From an uncultured Eubacteriales bacterium (GTDB taxonomy: Bacteria; Bacillota; Clostridia; Oscillospirales; Acutalibacteraceae), in the NCBI GenBank assembly GCA_934476545.1, contig CAKSOB010000005.1, positions 1-35,695 on the forward strand: a stretch of 35,695 bases of DNA, written 5' to 3'. Positions 1 to 8,006 of this stretch are shown here, one piece after another. Below the pieces are notes generated by a model, which worked only from the letters and a program-made list of their open reading frames with translations, had not been told where the DNA came from and searched no databases. The translations under genes and the position numbers were made by a program. Each line of letters opens with the position of its first letter. The stretch's first letter is position 1.

Positions 1-637
1 GTGCATTGAGCTGTTGGGCAATCCGGAGCATTCCAAAATCATCACCTGCCATTTGGGCAACGGTTCTTCCATTACCGCTGTGCAGGACGGCAAGTGCATT
101 GATACCTCCATGGGCTTGACCCCACTGGACGGCTTTATGATGGGTACTCGCTGCGGTTCTCTGGACCCGTCCATTGTGACCTTCTTGCAGGAAAAAGAGG
201 GACTTTCCGCCCATGAAATGGATGTTATCCTCAACAAGAAGTCCGGTTTGCTGGGTATCTCCGGTATTTCCAGTGACGACCGTGACGTAACCAAGGCAGA
301 AAAAGAGGGCAACTACCGTGCAATTTTGGCACACGAAATGCTCCAATACCAAATCCTCAAGCTGATCGGCGGCTACACCGTGGCACTGGGCGGCTGCGAT
401 GCCATCGTCTTTACCGCAGGCATCGGCGAGAACCATGTGGGTCACCGTGAGGAAATCTGCAAGGGTCTGGCATTTATGGGTCTGGAACTGGATTTTGAGA
501 AGAACAAAGAAATGGTTGGTGGCAAGGGCGGCGAAATCAGCACCCCGAACTCCAAGATTAAGGTATTCGTTATCCCAACCAACGAAGAATTGATGATTGC
601 AAGAGATACCGCAGCCATCTGCGAGTCTTTGAACTAA
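1..637 (+). CDS. ackA: Acetate kinase, C-terminal part (5' end outside window)
   Basis: Acetate kinase interconverts acetyl phosphate plus ADP and acetate plus ATP, the ATP-yielding last step of acetate fermentation in the cytosol. The frame is open from base 2, so about the first half of the roughly 400-residue protein lies upstream. Visible family motifs are CHLGNGSS (phosphate-binding region), GFMMGTRCGSLDP, SGISSDDRDV, FTAGIGENH (adenosine-binding region) and PTNEELMIARDT at the C-terminus. A hairpin terminator follows directly, so it is the last gene of its transcript. pta would be the usual partner, but nothing upstream can be seen. The family assignment is secure. Confidence 0.97.
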   Translation, partial: CIELLGNPEHSKIITCHLGNGSSITAVQDGKCIDTSMGLTPLDGFMMGTRCGSLDPSIVTFLQEKEGLSAHEMDVILNKKSGLLGISGISSDDRDVTKAEKEGNYRAILAHEMLQYQILKLIGGYTVALGGCDAIVFTAGIGENHVGHREEICKGLAFMGLELDFEKNKEMVGGKGGEISTPNSKIKVFVIPTNEELMIARDTAAICESLN

Positions 638-652
638 CAGAATATTTGGAAG

Positions 653-685
653 AGTCCACTCGAAAGGGTGGACTTTTTATTTTTT
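653..685 (+). terminator. Intrinsic terminator after ackA
   Basis: Perfect 7-bp stem AGTCCAC/GTGGACT (653-659 with 668-674) followed by an almost pure T run to 685. It lies 16 bases after the ackA stop. Confidence 0.9.
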
Positions 686-803
686 AGAAAAATAACAGAT
701 TTTTGCATAGAATTTTTTATGCGTACCAAACGAAAAATTTACCTGTATTTTACATGGGTCGTCGGGTTTTTTACACTTTTGTAATGCACAACGCTAAAAT
801 TTG

Positions 804-843
804 TGGTATACTTATCGTAAAATGTGAATTTTTTGGAAGAGGG
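804..843 (+). promoter_or_regulatory. Extended -10 promoter and ribosome-binding site of proBA
   Basis: TGGTATACT at 804-812 is an extended -10 box (TGnTATACT). No good -35 is seen 17 bases upstream, which fits the extended -10 class. Transcription would start near 819. The Shine-Dalgarno GGAAGAGGG (835-843) lies 7 bases before the ATG at 851 and decides the proB start over an in-frame upstream codon at 824. Confidence 0.65.
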
Positions 844-850
844 AACAATC

Positions 851-1675
851 ATGTCATCATTTACACAGGCAAGCAGGGTGGTTATCAAGGTGGGTACTTC
901 CACCCTGACATATGAGAACGGAAAGCTGAATCTTTACTGCATGGAGCTGCTGTGCAAGGTGATCAGCGATTTGCAAAACTCCGGCAAGCAGGTGGTCTTG
1001 GTGTCCTCCGGTGCCGTAGGCGTGGGTATGGGCAAAATGAAGCTCACCGAACGACCGAAAGAAACCGTGAAAAAGCAAGCCCTTGCAGCGGTGGGACAAT
1101 GTGAACTGATGTTCATGTACGATAAATTTTTCAGCGAATACAACCAAACCGTGGCGCAGGTGCTGCTGACTGCCGAGGACGTAAACATTCCGGAGAGCCG
1201 CACCAATGTAGAGAATACCTTTATGGCGCTGATGGGCATGGATGTCATTCCCATCGTCAATGAAAACGACACCGTTAGCCTGACGGAGCTGAAAGCCCTC
1301 AGTCATTTTGGCGATAACGATACCCTGTCGGCAATCGTGGCAGATTTGGTGGGCGCAGAGGCATTGGTCATTCTCACAGACATTGACGGCTTGTACGACG
1401 GCAATCCAAGAGTAGACCCCAATGCCAAGCGGATTCCTTATGTGGAGCAAATCACCACGGAGATTGAAGCGCTAGCAGGGTCTGCCGGAACCAACCGTGG
1501 TACCGGCGGAATGTATACCAAAGTACAGGCGGCAAAGTTTGCGGCAGAGCGGGGCATTAGCACCTGCGTCATGAGCGGCGCAGACCCCAAGCTGCTGTAT
1601 ACCCTGTTCGGCGGCGGACAAATCGGTACGGTATTTGCAGGAAAAACAACCGAAGATTGGGAGGAAACAGTATGA
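851..1675 (+). CDS. proB: Glutamate 5-kinase without PUA domain
   Basis: Phosphorylates L-glutamate to glutamyl 5-phosphate, the first step of proline synthesis in the cytosol. The 274 residues carry the amino-acid-kinase fold throughout: VVIKVGTSTL at the N-terminus, VSSGAVGVGMG, IVNENDTVS and FGDNDTLSAIVA (substrate site), LTDIDGLYDGNPR, and GTGGMYTKVQAA (nucleotide site). The protein stops after the kinase domain. The C-terminal RNA-binding-like PUA domain of the roughly 367-residue E. coli enzyme is absent, as in several other bacteria. The stop overlaps the proA start as ATGA, indicating translational coupling. Proline feedback inhibition is a family property and cannot be judged here. 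Confidence 0.96.
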   Translation: MSSFTQASRVVIKVGTSTLTYENGKLNLYCMELLCKVISDLQNSGKQVVLVSSGAVGVGMGKMKLTERPKETVKKQALAAVGQCELMFMYDKFFSEYNQTVAQVLLTAEDVNIPESRTNVENTFMALMGMDVIPIVNENDTVSLTELKALSHFGDNDTLSAIVADLVGAEALVILTDIDGLYDGNPRVDPNAKRIPYVEQITTEIEALAGSAGTNRGTGGMYTKVQAAKFAAERGISTCVMSGADPKLLYTLFGGGQIGTVFAGKTTEDWEETV

Positions 1676-2913
1676 CAGCATTGGAGCAAATGGGCAAAAA
1701 CGCAAAAGTCGCAGCCAGAAAGCTGGGAACCTTGCAGGAGAAAAAAGATGCGGCGCTGACTGCCATTGCGGCGGCGCTGCGGGAAAAGACACCGGAAATC
1801 TTGGCAGCCAATGCCATCGACTTGCAGAGCGGCGAGCAGAACGGCATGACTTCGGCGCTGATGGACAGACTGCGCCTGACCCCGGAGCGCATTGAGGGTA
1901 TGGCAGCAGGCGTTGACCAAATTGCCGGTATGACCGACCCTATCGGCGAGGTGCTGACCGGCAAGCGACTGCCCAACGGCCTGCGGATTGAGCAGGTTCG
2001 GGTGCCGTTGGGTGTCATCGGCATTATCTATGAGGCTCGCCCCAACGTGACCGCCGATGCGGCTGCGCTGTGCCTGAAAGCCGGCAGCGCCGTGATTCTC
2101 CGTGGCGGCAAGGAGGCATTTTCCTCCAACCGGTGCATCACCAACGTCATGCGGGAAGCCATTGCCAAGGCAGGCTTGCCGGAGGACTGTATTCAACTGG
2201 TGCAGGATACCAGTCGGGAATCCGCCAAGGAAATGATGGGCTTGACCGACTATCTGGACGTTTTGATTCCTCGTGGCGGCGCAGGTTTGATTCGCTCCGT
2301 GGTGGAAAATTCCCGTGTGCCGGTCATTCAAACCGGTGCGGGCAACTGCCATGTATATGTGGATGAATTTGCCGATATTCCTATGGCAGCGGAGATTATT
2401 TTCAATGCCAAAACCCAGCGTCCTTCCGTGTGCAATGCCATCGAAACCATTTTGGTACACAGAAATATTGCAGAGAAAGCCTTGCCGGTTATTAAGGCGA
2501 AACTGGACGAAAAGCCGGTGGAGCTGCGTGGCTGCCCGCTGACCTGCGAAATTTTGAAGGACATTACCAAGGCGGAGGATGCCGACTGGGCAACGGAATA
2601 TCTGGATTACATTTTGGCGGTGAAGGTGGTGGATTCCATCGACGAAGCGATGGATCACATTGCCCAATATTCCACCGGACACAGTGAGTGTATCGTTACC
2701 GAAAGCTACCACAACGCCAACCGCTTCACGGAAGAGGTGGATTGCGCTGCGGTGTATGTGAATGCGTCCACTCGCTTTACAGACGGCGGTATGTTCGGTA
2801 TGGGTGCGGAAATCGGCATCTCTACCCAAAAGCTTCACGCCAGAGGTCCTATGGGCTTAGCGCAGTTGACCTCCACGAAATTCATCGTGCGAGGCGACGG
2901 ACAGGTTCGCTGA
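1672..2913 (+). CDS. proA: Glutamate-5-semialdehyde dehydrogenase (gamma-glutamyl phosphate reductase)
   Basis: Reduces glutamyl 5-phosphate with NADPH to glutamate 5-semialdehyde, the second proline step; the unstable intermediate is received from ProB. At 413 residues it is full length for the family. Motifs seen: GVIGIIYEARPNVTADAAALCLKAG (cofactor region), ILRGGKEA, DVLIPRGGAGLI, and PSVCNAIET with the catalytic cysteine at about residue 254. The chosen ATG overlaps the proB stop and has GAGGAAA (1661-1667) 4 bases upstream. proC, the last proline gene, is not in the window. Confidence 0.97.
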   Translation: MTALEQMGKNAKVAARKLGTLQEKKDAALTAIAAALREKTPEILAANAIDLQSGEQNGMTSALMDRLRLTPERIEGMAAGVDQIAGMTDPIGEVLTGKRLPNGLRIEQVRVPLGVIGIIYEARPNVTADAAALCLKAGSAVILRGGKEAFSSNRCITNVMREAIAKAGLPEDCIQLVQDTSRESAKEMMGLTDYLDVLIPRGGAGLIRSVVENSRVPVIQTGAGNCHVYVDEFADIPMAAEIIFNAKTQRPSVCNAIETILVHRNIAEKALPVIKAKLDEKPVELRGCPLTCEILKDITKAEDADWATEYLDYILAVKVVDSIDEAMDHIAQYSTGHSECIVTESYHNANRFTEEVDCAAVYVNASTRFTDGGMFGMGAEIGISTQKLHARGPMGLAQLTSTKFIVRGDGQVR

Positions 2914-2936
2914 CCGAAGGAAGAAAGGAAGATACC

Positions 2937-3452
2937 ATGACAGATTCACTAGCCAATTGGTTTCAACAAACACTGGGCAGTGTAATGCCCGGTGAACTGG
3001 TTATCTTTATCACCTCCATGGTTCCGATTTTGGAATTGCGCGGCGGCTTACTGGTAGCCAGTGCCATGGGTATTCCCATGTGGTCGGCAATCCCCATCTG
3101 CATTGTTGGCAACATGATTCCCGTGGTGCTGATTCTGCTCTTTATCACACCACTGTTTAACCTGATGAAAAAATCCAAGCTCCTGCGCCCCATGGTGGAA
3201 AAACTGGAGAAAAAGGGCAATGGCAAAAACGCCAAGAAAATTCAAAAGGCGGAGTTCTGGGGCTTGGTGCTGTTTGTAGGAGTTCCGCTGCCCGGTACCG
3301 GCGGATGGACAGGCTCTCTCATTGCCTCCCTCCTGAACGTTCGGTTCCTCAAGGCATTGGTTGCTATCTTCTTGGGCTTGCTGTTGGCAACCGGCATCAT
3401 GTCTGCCATTTCTTACGGCATTCCGTGGGTCATCTCCCTGTTTGGAGGCTAA
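2937..3452 (+). CDS. Small multidrug export family membrane protein (PF06695/COG2426)
   Basis: A 171-residue integral membrane protein matching the family named small multi-drug export protein. Family marks are the early segment SMVPILELRGGLLVA and the later FVGVPLPGTGGWTGSLIA, each next to hydrophobic helices, with a basic loop (about residues 80-105) between. Four to five membrane segments are likely. The start ATG lies 8 bases after AGGAAGAAAGGAA, and the gene begins 23 bases after proA, so it is probably co-transcribed with proBA. The transported substrate is unknown, and drug export is only the family label. Confidence 0.85.
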   Translation: MTDSLANWFQQTLGSVMPGELVIFITSMVPILELRGGLLVASAMGIPMWSAIPICIVGNMIPVVLILLFITPLFNLMKKSKLLRPMVEKLEKKGNGKNAKKIQKAEFWGLVLFVGVPLPGTGGWTGSLIASLLNVRFLKALVAIFLGLLLATGIMSAISYGIPWVISLFGG

Positions 3453-3458
3453 GGGCAA

Positions 3459-3842
3459 ATGTTAGAGAACAATCCGGTTTTGCTGAACAGCCTGTTCTTT
3501 GCCTTGATGGCTGCGGTGGCACTGCTGCTGATTTTCTTGATCGTCAAAGGAATTTTGGCGTCCCGCCGATGGAAGTCTGCACTGGAAGCCCCCATCACAG
3601 AGGAATTCGCAACAGTCGTCGGAAAAGAAGAATCCGAAAAGACCCGCCGAGCCATGGGGCTGACCTCCTTTGAAGCGGAGCAGGTGACCGGCTATCTGGT
3701 TACCTTTTTGCGGGAGCGTGACGATATCCGGCAAACAGTTCCGGTAGAGGAATCCTTTTACCATGCCGTTGCAGAGGGTGATCGAGGCATTTTGTGGATG
3801 CGTGGTAATACCTTCATCAAGTTTGAACGAACAAAGGAATAA
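3459..3842 (+). CDS. Single-helix membrane-anchored protein, DUF2500-like
   Basis: A 127-residue protein. One strong hydrophobic segment (about residues 9-31, AALMA...LLIFLIVKG-type) is followed by a soluble domain ending EGDRGILWMRGNTFIKFER. That ending and the spacing resemble DUF2500-type proteins, in which a short beta-rich domain follows one N-terminal helix. It starts 6 bases after the exporter gene and closes the proBA transcript at a strong bidirectional hairpin. No enzymatic motif is seen. A role with the neighbouring exporter is possible but unsupported. Confidence 0.7.
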   Translation: MLENNPVLLNSLFFALMAAVALLLIFLIVKGILASRRWKSALEAPITEEFATVVGKEESEKTRRAMGLTSFEAEQVTGYLVTFLRERDDIRQTVPVEESFYHAVAEGDRGILWMRGNTFIKFERTKE

Positions 3843-3871
3843 CCTGTTGAAAAAACATGGACATAAAAAAG

Positions 3872-3899
3872 CGGCGAGGAGTAGGCTCCTCGCCGTTTC
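3872..3899. terminator. Bidirectional terminator between convergent genes
   Basis: Perfect 10-bp stem CGGCGAGGAG/CTCCTCGCCG (3872-3881 with 3886-3895), TAGG loop. A T-rich tail on the plus side and six A's before the stem on the other side let it end transcripts from both the plus-strand proBA unit and the minus-strand DUF378 gene. Confidence 0.9.
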
Positions 3900-4124
3900 T
3901 TATTGACTGTGTTCTCCGGTGCGGCAGCGGCGTTCCTTGCGGAACAGCAGTCCAAAGCACCAGATGGCTGCCAAGCCGATGATAGTGTAAATAATTCGGC
4001 TGACAACACCGCTTTGTCCGCCGCAGATCCATGCGACCACGTCGAACTGAAACACGCCGACGGACCCCCAGTTGAGTCCGCCTGCCATGATCAGCGCCAG
4101 TGCAATTTTATCAAGAACTATCAT
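3900..4124 (-). CDS. DUF378 small membrane protein (YuzA-like)
   Basis: A 74-residue protein. The first helix contains ALALIMAGGLNWGSVGVF, the signature of DUF378 (PF04070). A short FDVVAWICGG linker and a second helix (IIYTIIGLAAIWCFGLLF) follow, with a basic C-terminal tail. Function is unknown in the family; it is a two-helix inner-membrane protein. The ribosome-binding site GAGGTGA is 8 bases before the ATG. It lies 83 bases after ispE on the same strand with no clear hairpin between, so it may be the last gene of that unit. Confidence 0.88.
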   Translation of the reverse strand: MIVLDKIALALIMAGGLNWGSVGVFQFDVVAWICGGQSGVVSRIIYTIIGLAAIWCFGLLFRKERRCRTGEHSQ

Positions 4125-4207
4125 GAAAAATCACCTCGTATCCAAATGGGTTATGGATATTGTGGGCGATTTTTTTCAAATTATGCAAAAAAGAAGGTTA
4201 CGATTCT

Positions 4208-5089
4208 TTAAAATTTTCGCTCTAAAATTTCCACGCCGGTTTTGGCAGGAATTGCCATAAAGGTATCCGGATGGGTCTTCTTCAAATCGTAAGCGCACCG
4301 CGCCGCTTCTTTAAAGGAATGGAACAGCCCGAATACCGCCGAGCCGCTGCCGGACATGGAAGCACCTGCTGCGCCGCTGTCTAACATCCGCTGCCGAATG
4401 GCGAGGACTTCTTCCAACGGCATGGCAGAAAGAAAGACATTTTCTGCCAATTTTGCCGTATTGCGGAAATCTCGAACCGTCAGGCATTGCACCAAGGCTT
4501 CGTTGTCGGGATGAGAAGCGATCACACCGTTGTCGATTTTGCCGTAGGCTTCGCCAGTGCTGATGTCAATGGGCGGCTTGCACAGCACAATAGCGCAGTC
4601 CGAAAGTGCCGGCAGGGGAGAAAGCACCTCTCCAATGCCGGTACAGCGTTGGGTGCCGCCTACAATACAAAACGGAATATCTGCACCAATTTGAACCCCC
4701 AGTTGACAAAGCGCCGCTTGGGATAACCCAAGCTCTAGCAACTCGTTCAGTCCCACCAAAACGGCGGCACCGTCGGCACTGCCGCCGCCTAAGCCTGCCT
4801 GACTGGGAATGTGTTTTTCCAAATGAATGGTCACGCCCTGCTCCACTTGGCAATGGGACAACAGCAAAGCAGCGCACCTGTAGGCAATATTCCGCTCATC
4901 GCAGGGAATCTCCGGCACGTCGCAGGTCAAAAGAATCTTGCCTAAGTCATTGCGCTCCAAAGTGACAACATCGTGGAGAGAAACAGATTGCATCACCATG
5001 TCCAAAAGGTGATAGCCGTCTGCCCGTTGTCCCACCACATCTAAGGTCAGATTGATTTTTCCATTGGCTGCCAAAACGCAGCGTTTCAT
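4208..5089 (-). CDS. ispE: 4-diphosphocytidyl-2-C-methyl-D-erythritol kinase
   Basis: Phosphorylates CDP-methylerythritol with ATP in the MEP pathway for isoprenoid precursors, in the cytosol. The 293-residue protein has the GHMP-kinase order: AANGKINLTLDVVGQRADGYH at the N-terminus (catalytic Lys11 region), the glycine-rich ATP loop PSQAGLGGGSADG at residues 95-107, and ASMSGSGSAVFGLF near the C-terminus. The ATG at 5089 is preferred over an in-frame TTG at 5107 because AAAGGAG sits 8 bases before it. A terminator-like hairpin lies immediately upstream of this ribosome-binding site. No other MEP-pathway gene is nearby. Confidence 0.96.
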   Translation of the reverse strand: MKRCVLAANGKINLTLDVVGQRADGYHLLDMVMQSVSLHDVVTLERNDLGKILLTCDVPEIPCDERNIAYRCAALLLSHCQVEQGVTIHLEKHIPSQAGLGGGSADGAAVLVGLNELLELGLSQAALCQLGVQIGADIPFCIVGGTQRCTGIGEVLSPLPALSDCAIVLCKPPIDISTGEAYGKIDNGVIASHPDNEALVQCLTVRDFRNTAKLAENVFLSAMPLEEVLAIRQRMLDSGAAGASMSGSGSAVFGLFHSFKEAARCAYDLKKTHPDTFMAIPAKTGVEILERKF

Positions 5090-5104
5090 AAAGGATGCTC
5101 CTTT

Positions 5105-5134
5105 CAAAAGAAAACGGAACCAGAGTTGGTTCCG
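5105..5134 (-). terminator. Hairpin terminator between DUF362 gene and ispE
   Basis: Read on the minus strand, CGGAACCA/TGGTTCCG (5127-5134 with 5115-5122) forms a perfect 8-bp stem with a 4-base loop followed by TTTTCTTTT. It ends only a few bases before the ispE ribosome-binding site, so ispE depends on read-through or on a promoter inside the upstream gene. Confidence 0.8.
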
Positions 5135-5141
5135 CCTCGGT

Positions 5142-6296
5142 TTATTTTTTCAAAGAGCCGGACATCAGCCGGAATAAGGAAAACCGCTTGATGTCAATGG
5201 CTTTGGCAGGGCACATCTCGTGGCAGCAGAAGCATTTAATGCACTTGACGTAGGAGATGACCGCCTTTCGGTTGATAATCATAATGGTGTGCTGTGGGCA
5301 GCTTTCGGCACATTTGCCGCAGCCCACGCAATCTGCGGCGCGAATTTTCGGCTTTGGTGTTGCCAGCTTTTCCGCCAGAGGGCGCAGAGGCTTCGGCACT
5401 CGGTCAATGAAGTCGTTAGACTTGGATTCCGGCTGCAAAAAGTCCTGCACAATGAACTGCTTGTAGTCGTCGCCTAAGTGGATGACCTCCTCCGCCGAGT
5501 GGGGGCAAAGTCCCCGCTCCATCGCCGATTGCAGCATGAAAATGTCCGACGGCTCCATCGCCATGAGTCTTGCGCCGATGAAATCCACAGAGTAGGGATT
5601 TCTGCCGCCAAGCAGCACGCCCACCTGCCGTGGTCGCCCGCCGGAGGGACCGTTGCCCTCCATGGCAACCACCGCATCTACAATGGTGATGCTCGGCTTC
5701 ACGGTTTCGCACAAATCCGTAAGCATCATGCCAAAATCCTTCTTGTCCGGAAAGCGGCAGTGGAACTCCGGCTTTTGCAGTCCCGGTACCGAGCCGAATA
5801 AGTTCTTTACACCGCCGCTCATACCGGTAAGGCAGTGGGATTTCAGCTTGGCAATGTTGATGAGCAAATCGCAGTTCCGAATGGGGTCGATTACCGGAAA
5901 GGATTTGCACCGCAGCCCCTCGGGACACTCCATGTTGCCGTAGCCGCAGTCCATGTTCAGGCGCAGACCCGTGCGTTCTGCCATGGCTTCGTAGCCGCAG
6001 GCGGAGTAGGTGCTTTTCAGAGCCGGGGTGTTGTATAAGCCACCGGCGCTTTCCGCAATGGTTACGTTGGCGCCCAAAGCTTTTACCCGTTTGCCCACAG
6101 CGGCAACGATTGCCGGATGAGTGATGATGGCGGCTTCCGGCTTGGATTTCATCACCAAGTTGGGCTTGATGACGACGTTCATGTTGGGATGAATCAAATC
6201 ATCCAGCTGCAGCTCCGTGAAGATGCGCTCCACCGCTGCTTTTACATGGTCTTTTTCGTAGTCCGGACAGCCTGCTACATAGACGGGATGGTTCAT
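5142..6296 (-). CDS. DUF362 protein with C-terminal 2[4Fe-4S] ferredoxin domain
   Basis: A 384-residue protein. The N-terminal DUF362 domain (about residues 1-300) includes VVIKPNLVMK, ITHPAIVAAVG, LINIAKLKSHCLTGMSGGVKN and DAVVAMEGNGPSGG. A ferredoxin-like domain follows with two cysteine sets, CVGCGKCAESCP and CIKCFCCHEMCP, each able to hold a [4Fe-4S] cluster. The family is a cytosolic iron-sulfur protein of unknown reaction. The start codon overlaps the aminotransferase stop as ATGA, so the two are translationally coupled, suggesting an electron-transfer or redox step linked to the aminotransferase substrate. That link is inference. Confidence 0.9.
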   Translation of the reverse strand: MNHPVYVAGCPDYEKDHVKAAVERIFTELQLDDLIHPNMNVVIKPNLVMKSKPEAAIITHPAIVAAVGKRVKALGANVTIAESAGGLYNTPALKSTYSACGYEAMAERTGLRLNMDCGYGNMECPEGLRCKSFPVIDPIRNCDLLINIAKLKSHCLTGMSGGVKNLFGSVPGLQKPEFHCRFPDKKDFGMMLTDLCETVKPSITIVDAVVAMEGNGPSGGRPRQVGVLLGGRNPYSVDFIGARLMAMEPSDIFMLQSAMERGLCPHSAEEVIHLGDDYKQFIVQDFLQPESKSNDFIDRVPKPLRPLAEKLATPKPKIRAADCVGCGKCAESCPQHTIMIINRKAVISYVKCIKCFCCHEMCPAKAIDIKRFSLFRLMSGSLKK

Positions 6297-7468
6297 AGTA
6301 AGCCTCTGCGGTTCAGGAAGTCGTGGATTCTGTCCAGTGCCTCGTTAATGTGCTTGAGGGAATAGGAGTAGGATACTCGCACAAAGCCCTCGCCGCAGTC
6401 ACCAAAGGCATTGCCCGGAACCACCGCCACACGGCTTTCAAAAATCAGCTTTTCACAGAATTCCTCGGAGGTCAATCCTGTGTTTTGAATGGACGGGAAC
6501 ACATAGAAGGCGCCCTCCGGCTCAAAGCAGGTTAGACCCATATCGTTCAATGCGCCAACAATCAAGCGGCGGCGCATATCGTATTGCTCTCTCATGTATA
6601 CAATGTCATCGTCACCGTTTTTCAGGGCTTCGGTGGCAGCGTACTGCGCCATGGTCGGCGCGCTCATAATGCCGTACTGGTGGAGCTTTGTCATAGCATC
6701 GATGATTTCATGAGGACCCACTGCAAAGCCAAGCCGCCAACCGGTCATGGCAAAGGTCTTGGAGAAGCCGTTGATGACCACGGTGCGCTCCCGCATTCCT
6801 TCAATTTCGCTGAAGCAAACGTGCGGGGTATCGCCGTAGGTCAGTTCGCTGTAAATTTCATCGGACAGTACCAGTAAGTCATGCTCCCGTACCACCTCTG
6901 CAATTTCCTCCAAATCCTTGCGGCGCATAACGGCGCCGGTTGGGTTGTTTGGGAATGGCAGCACCAACAGCTTGGTCTTTGGGGTGATTTTTTCTCGAAG
7001 CGCCTTGGCGGTCAGGCGGAACTGATCCTCTGCCTTGGTTTCGATGATGACCGGAATGCCCTCTGCCATTTGGGTCAGAGGAACGTAGCATACAAAGCTA
7101 GGCTGTGGAATCAGCACTTCGTCGCCGGGATTTACCAGGCAGCGAATGGCTAAGTCGATTGCTTCGGAGCCGCCAACGGTCACCAGAACCTCGGATTCCG
7201 GATGGTACGCAACGTGGTACTTCCGCTCCATCCAGTTGACGATTTCCTCCCGCAGGGCGGTAAAGCCACGGTTGGGGGAATAGAAGGTCTTGCCTTGCTC
7301 CAGGGTGCGAATGCCCTCGGCACGCACATGGAACGGAGTGGTGAAGTCCGGTTCACCGATGGAAAGGGAGATCACGTTGTTCATTTCGCTGGCGATGTCG
7401 AAAAACTTCCGGATGCCGGAAGGCTTTACCTGCAGAATTTCTCGATTCATCCGACTTTTATAATCCAT
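6293..7468 (-). CDS. Class I/II pyridoxal-phosphate aminotransferase
   Basis: A 391-residue fold-type I aminotransferase close to the aspartate/aromatic aminotransferases of the PatA/AspC group. Seen: SLSIGEPDFTTP at the N-terminus, the FYSPNRGFTALREEI segment, LPFPNNPTGAV, VLSDEIYSELTYG (Asp contacting the PLP ring nitrogen), NGFSKTFAMTGWRLG with the PLP lysine near residue 237, and FRVSYSYSL-type substrate arginine region near the C-terminus. The ATG at 7468 shares its A with the stop of the Lrp-type regulator (TGATG); a TTG one codon upstream is less likely. The amino donor is not determined. The neighbouring Lrp gene implies amino-acid control. Confidence 0.93.
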   Translation of the reverse strand: MDYKSRMNREILQVKPSGIRKFFDIASEMNNVISLSIGEPDFTTPFHVRAEGIRTLEQGKTFYSPNRGFTALREEIVNWMERKYHVAYHPESEVLVTVGGSEAIDLAIRCLVNPGDEVLIPQPSFVCYVPLTQMAEGIPVIIETKAEDQFRLTAKALREKITPKTKLLVLPFPNNPTGAVMRRKDLEEIAEVVREHDLLVLSDEIYSELTYGDTPHVCFSEIEGMRERTVVINGFSKTFAMTGWRLGFAVGPHEIIDAMTKLHQYGIMSAPTMAQYAATEALKNGDDDIVYMREQYDMRRRLIVGALNDMGLTCFEPEGAFYVFPSIQNTGLTSEEFCEKLIFESRVAVVPGNAFGDCGEGFVRVSYSYSLKHINEALDRIHDFLNRRGLL

Positions 7469-7947
7469 CAAACTGTATACTCCCTTCTATCCTTTTCGTC
7501 ATCGGTGAGGATAACGTCGGCATCTTTGTATTTTGTCAAAATAAAGTGGGTAGCGGTAGACAGCACACCATCCAAGGTGGAGAGGCGGCGAGCCACAAAC
7601 ATGGCAATGTCCTGAATGGTTTTGCCATGAACCATAACCGCCAAGTCAAAGCCGCCGGACATGAGATACACGCTCTCTACTTCGGTGAACTCCATAATGG
7701 TTTGGGCAACGGTATCAAAGCCGGTTTCTTTCTTTGGGGCAACCCGCAACTCAATCAGGGCGCTGGCTCTGTCGCCGGCAACCTTATCCCAGTTGATGAG
7801 AGGCTTGTAGCCACGAATCACACCGGATTCCTCCAGTACGGCAATTTCGTGCTTCACTTCTTCTTCGGAGATATTCAGCATGACCGCCAGTTGGGCATTG
7901 GTCAGGCGGGCGTTTTCGTTGAGTAAATTGATTAACTTTTGATTCAT
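7468..7947 (-). CDS. Lrp/AsnC family transcriptional regulator
   Basis: A 159-residue DNA-binding protein. The N-terminal helix-turn-helix lies at about residues 4-55 (LINLLNENARLTNAQLAVMLNISEEEV...GVIRGYKPLI in segments), followed by an RAM/ACT-like ligand domain with ESVYLMSGGFDLAVMVHG. Family members bind amino acids and control their own operons. It is placed directly before the aminotransferase with overlapping codons, so it probably senses an amino acid made or used by that enzyme. GAGAGGAG lies about 8 bases before the ATG. Its C-terminal tail (DDEKDRREYTV) is charged and slightly longer than usual. Target sites cannot be seen. Confidence 0.92.
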   Translation of the reverse strand: MNQKLINLLNENARLTNAQLAVMLNISEEEVKHEIAVLEESGVIRGYKPLINWDKVAGDRASALIELRVAPKKETGFDTVAQTIMEFTEVESVYLMSGGFDLAVMVHGKTIQDIAMFVARRLSTLDGVLSTATHFILTKYKDADVILTDDEKDRREYTV

Positions 7948-8006
7948 GGAAAGGCTCCTCTCAAGTAAAATAAGTTGATATATAAATTGAATAATTTATA
8001 GCAAAA

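Noticed and set aside
1438..2838. A 466-codon minus-strand open frame opposite proA
   Set aside because: It is the antisense shadow of a highly conserved gene; no promoter, ribosome-binding site or family match.
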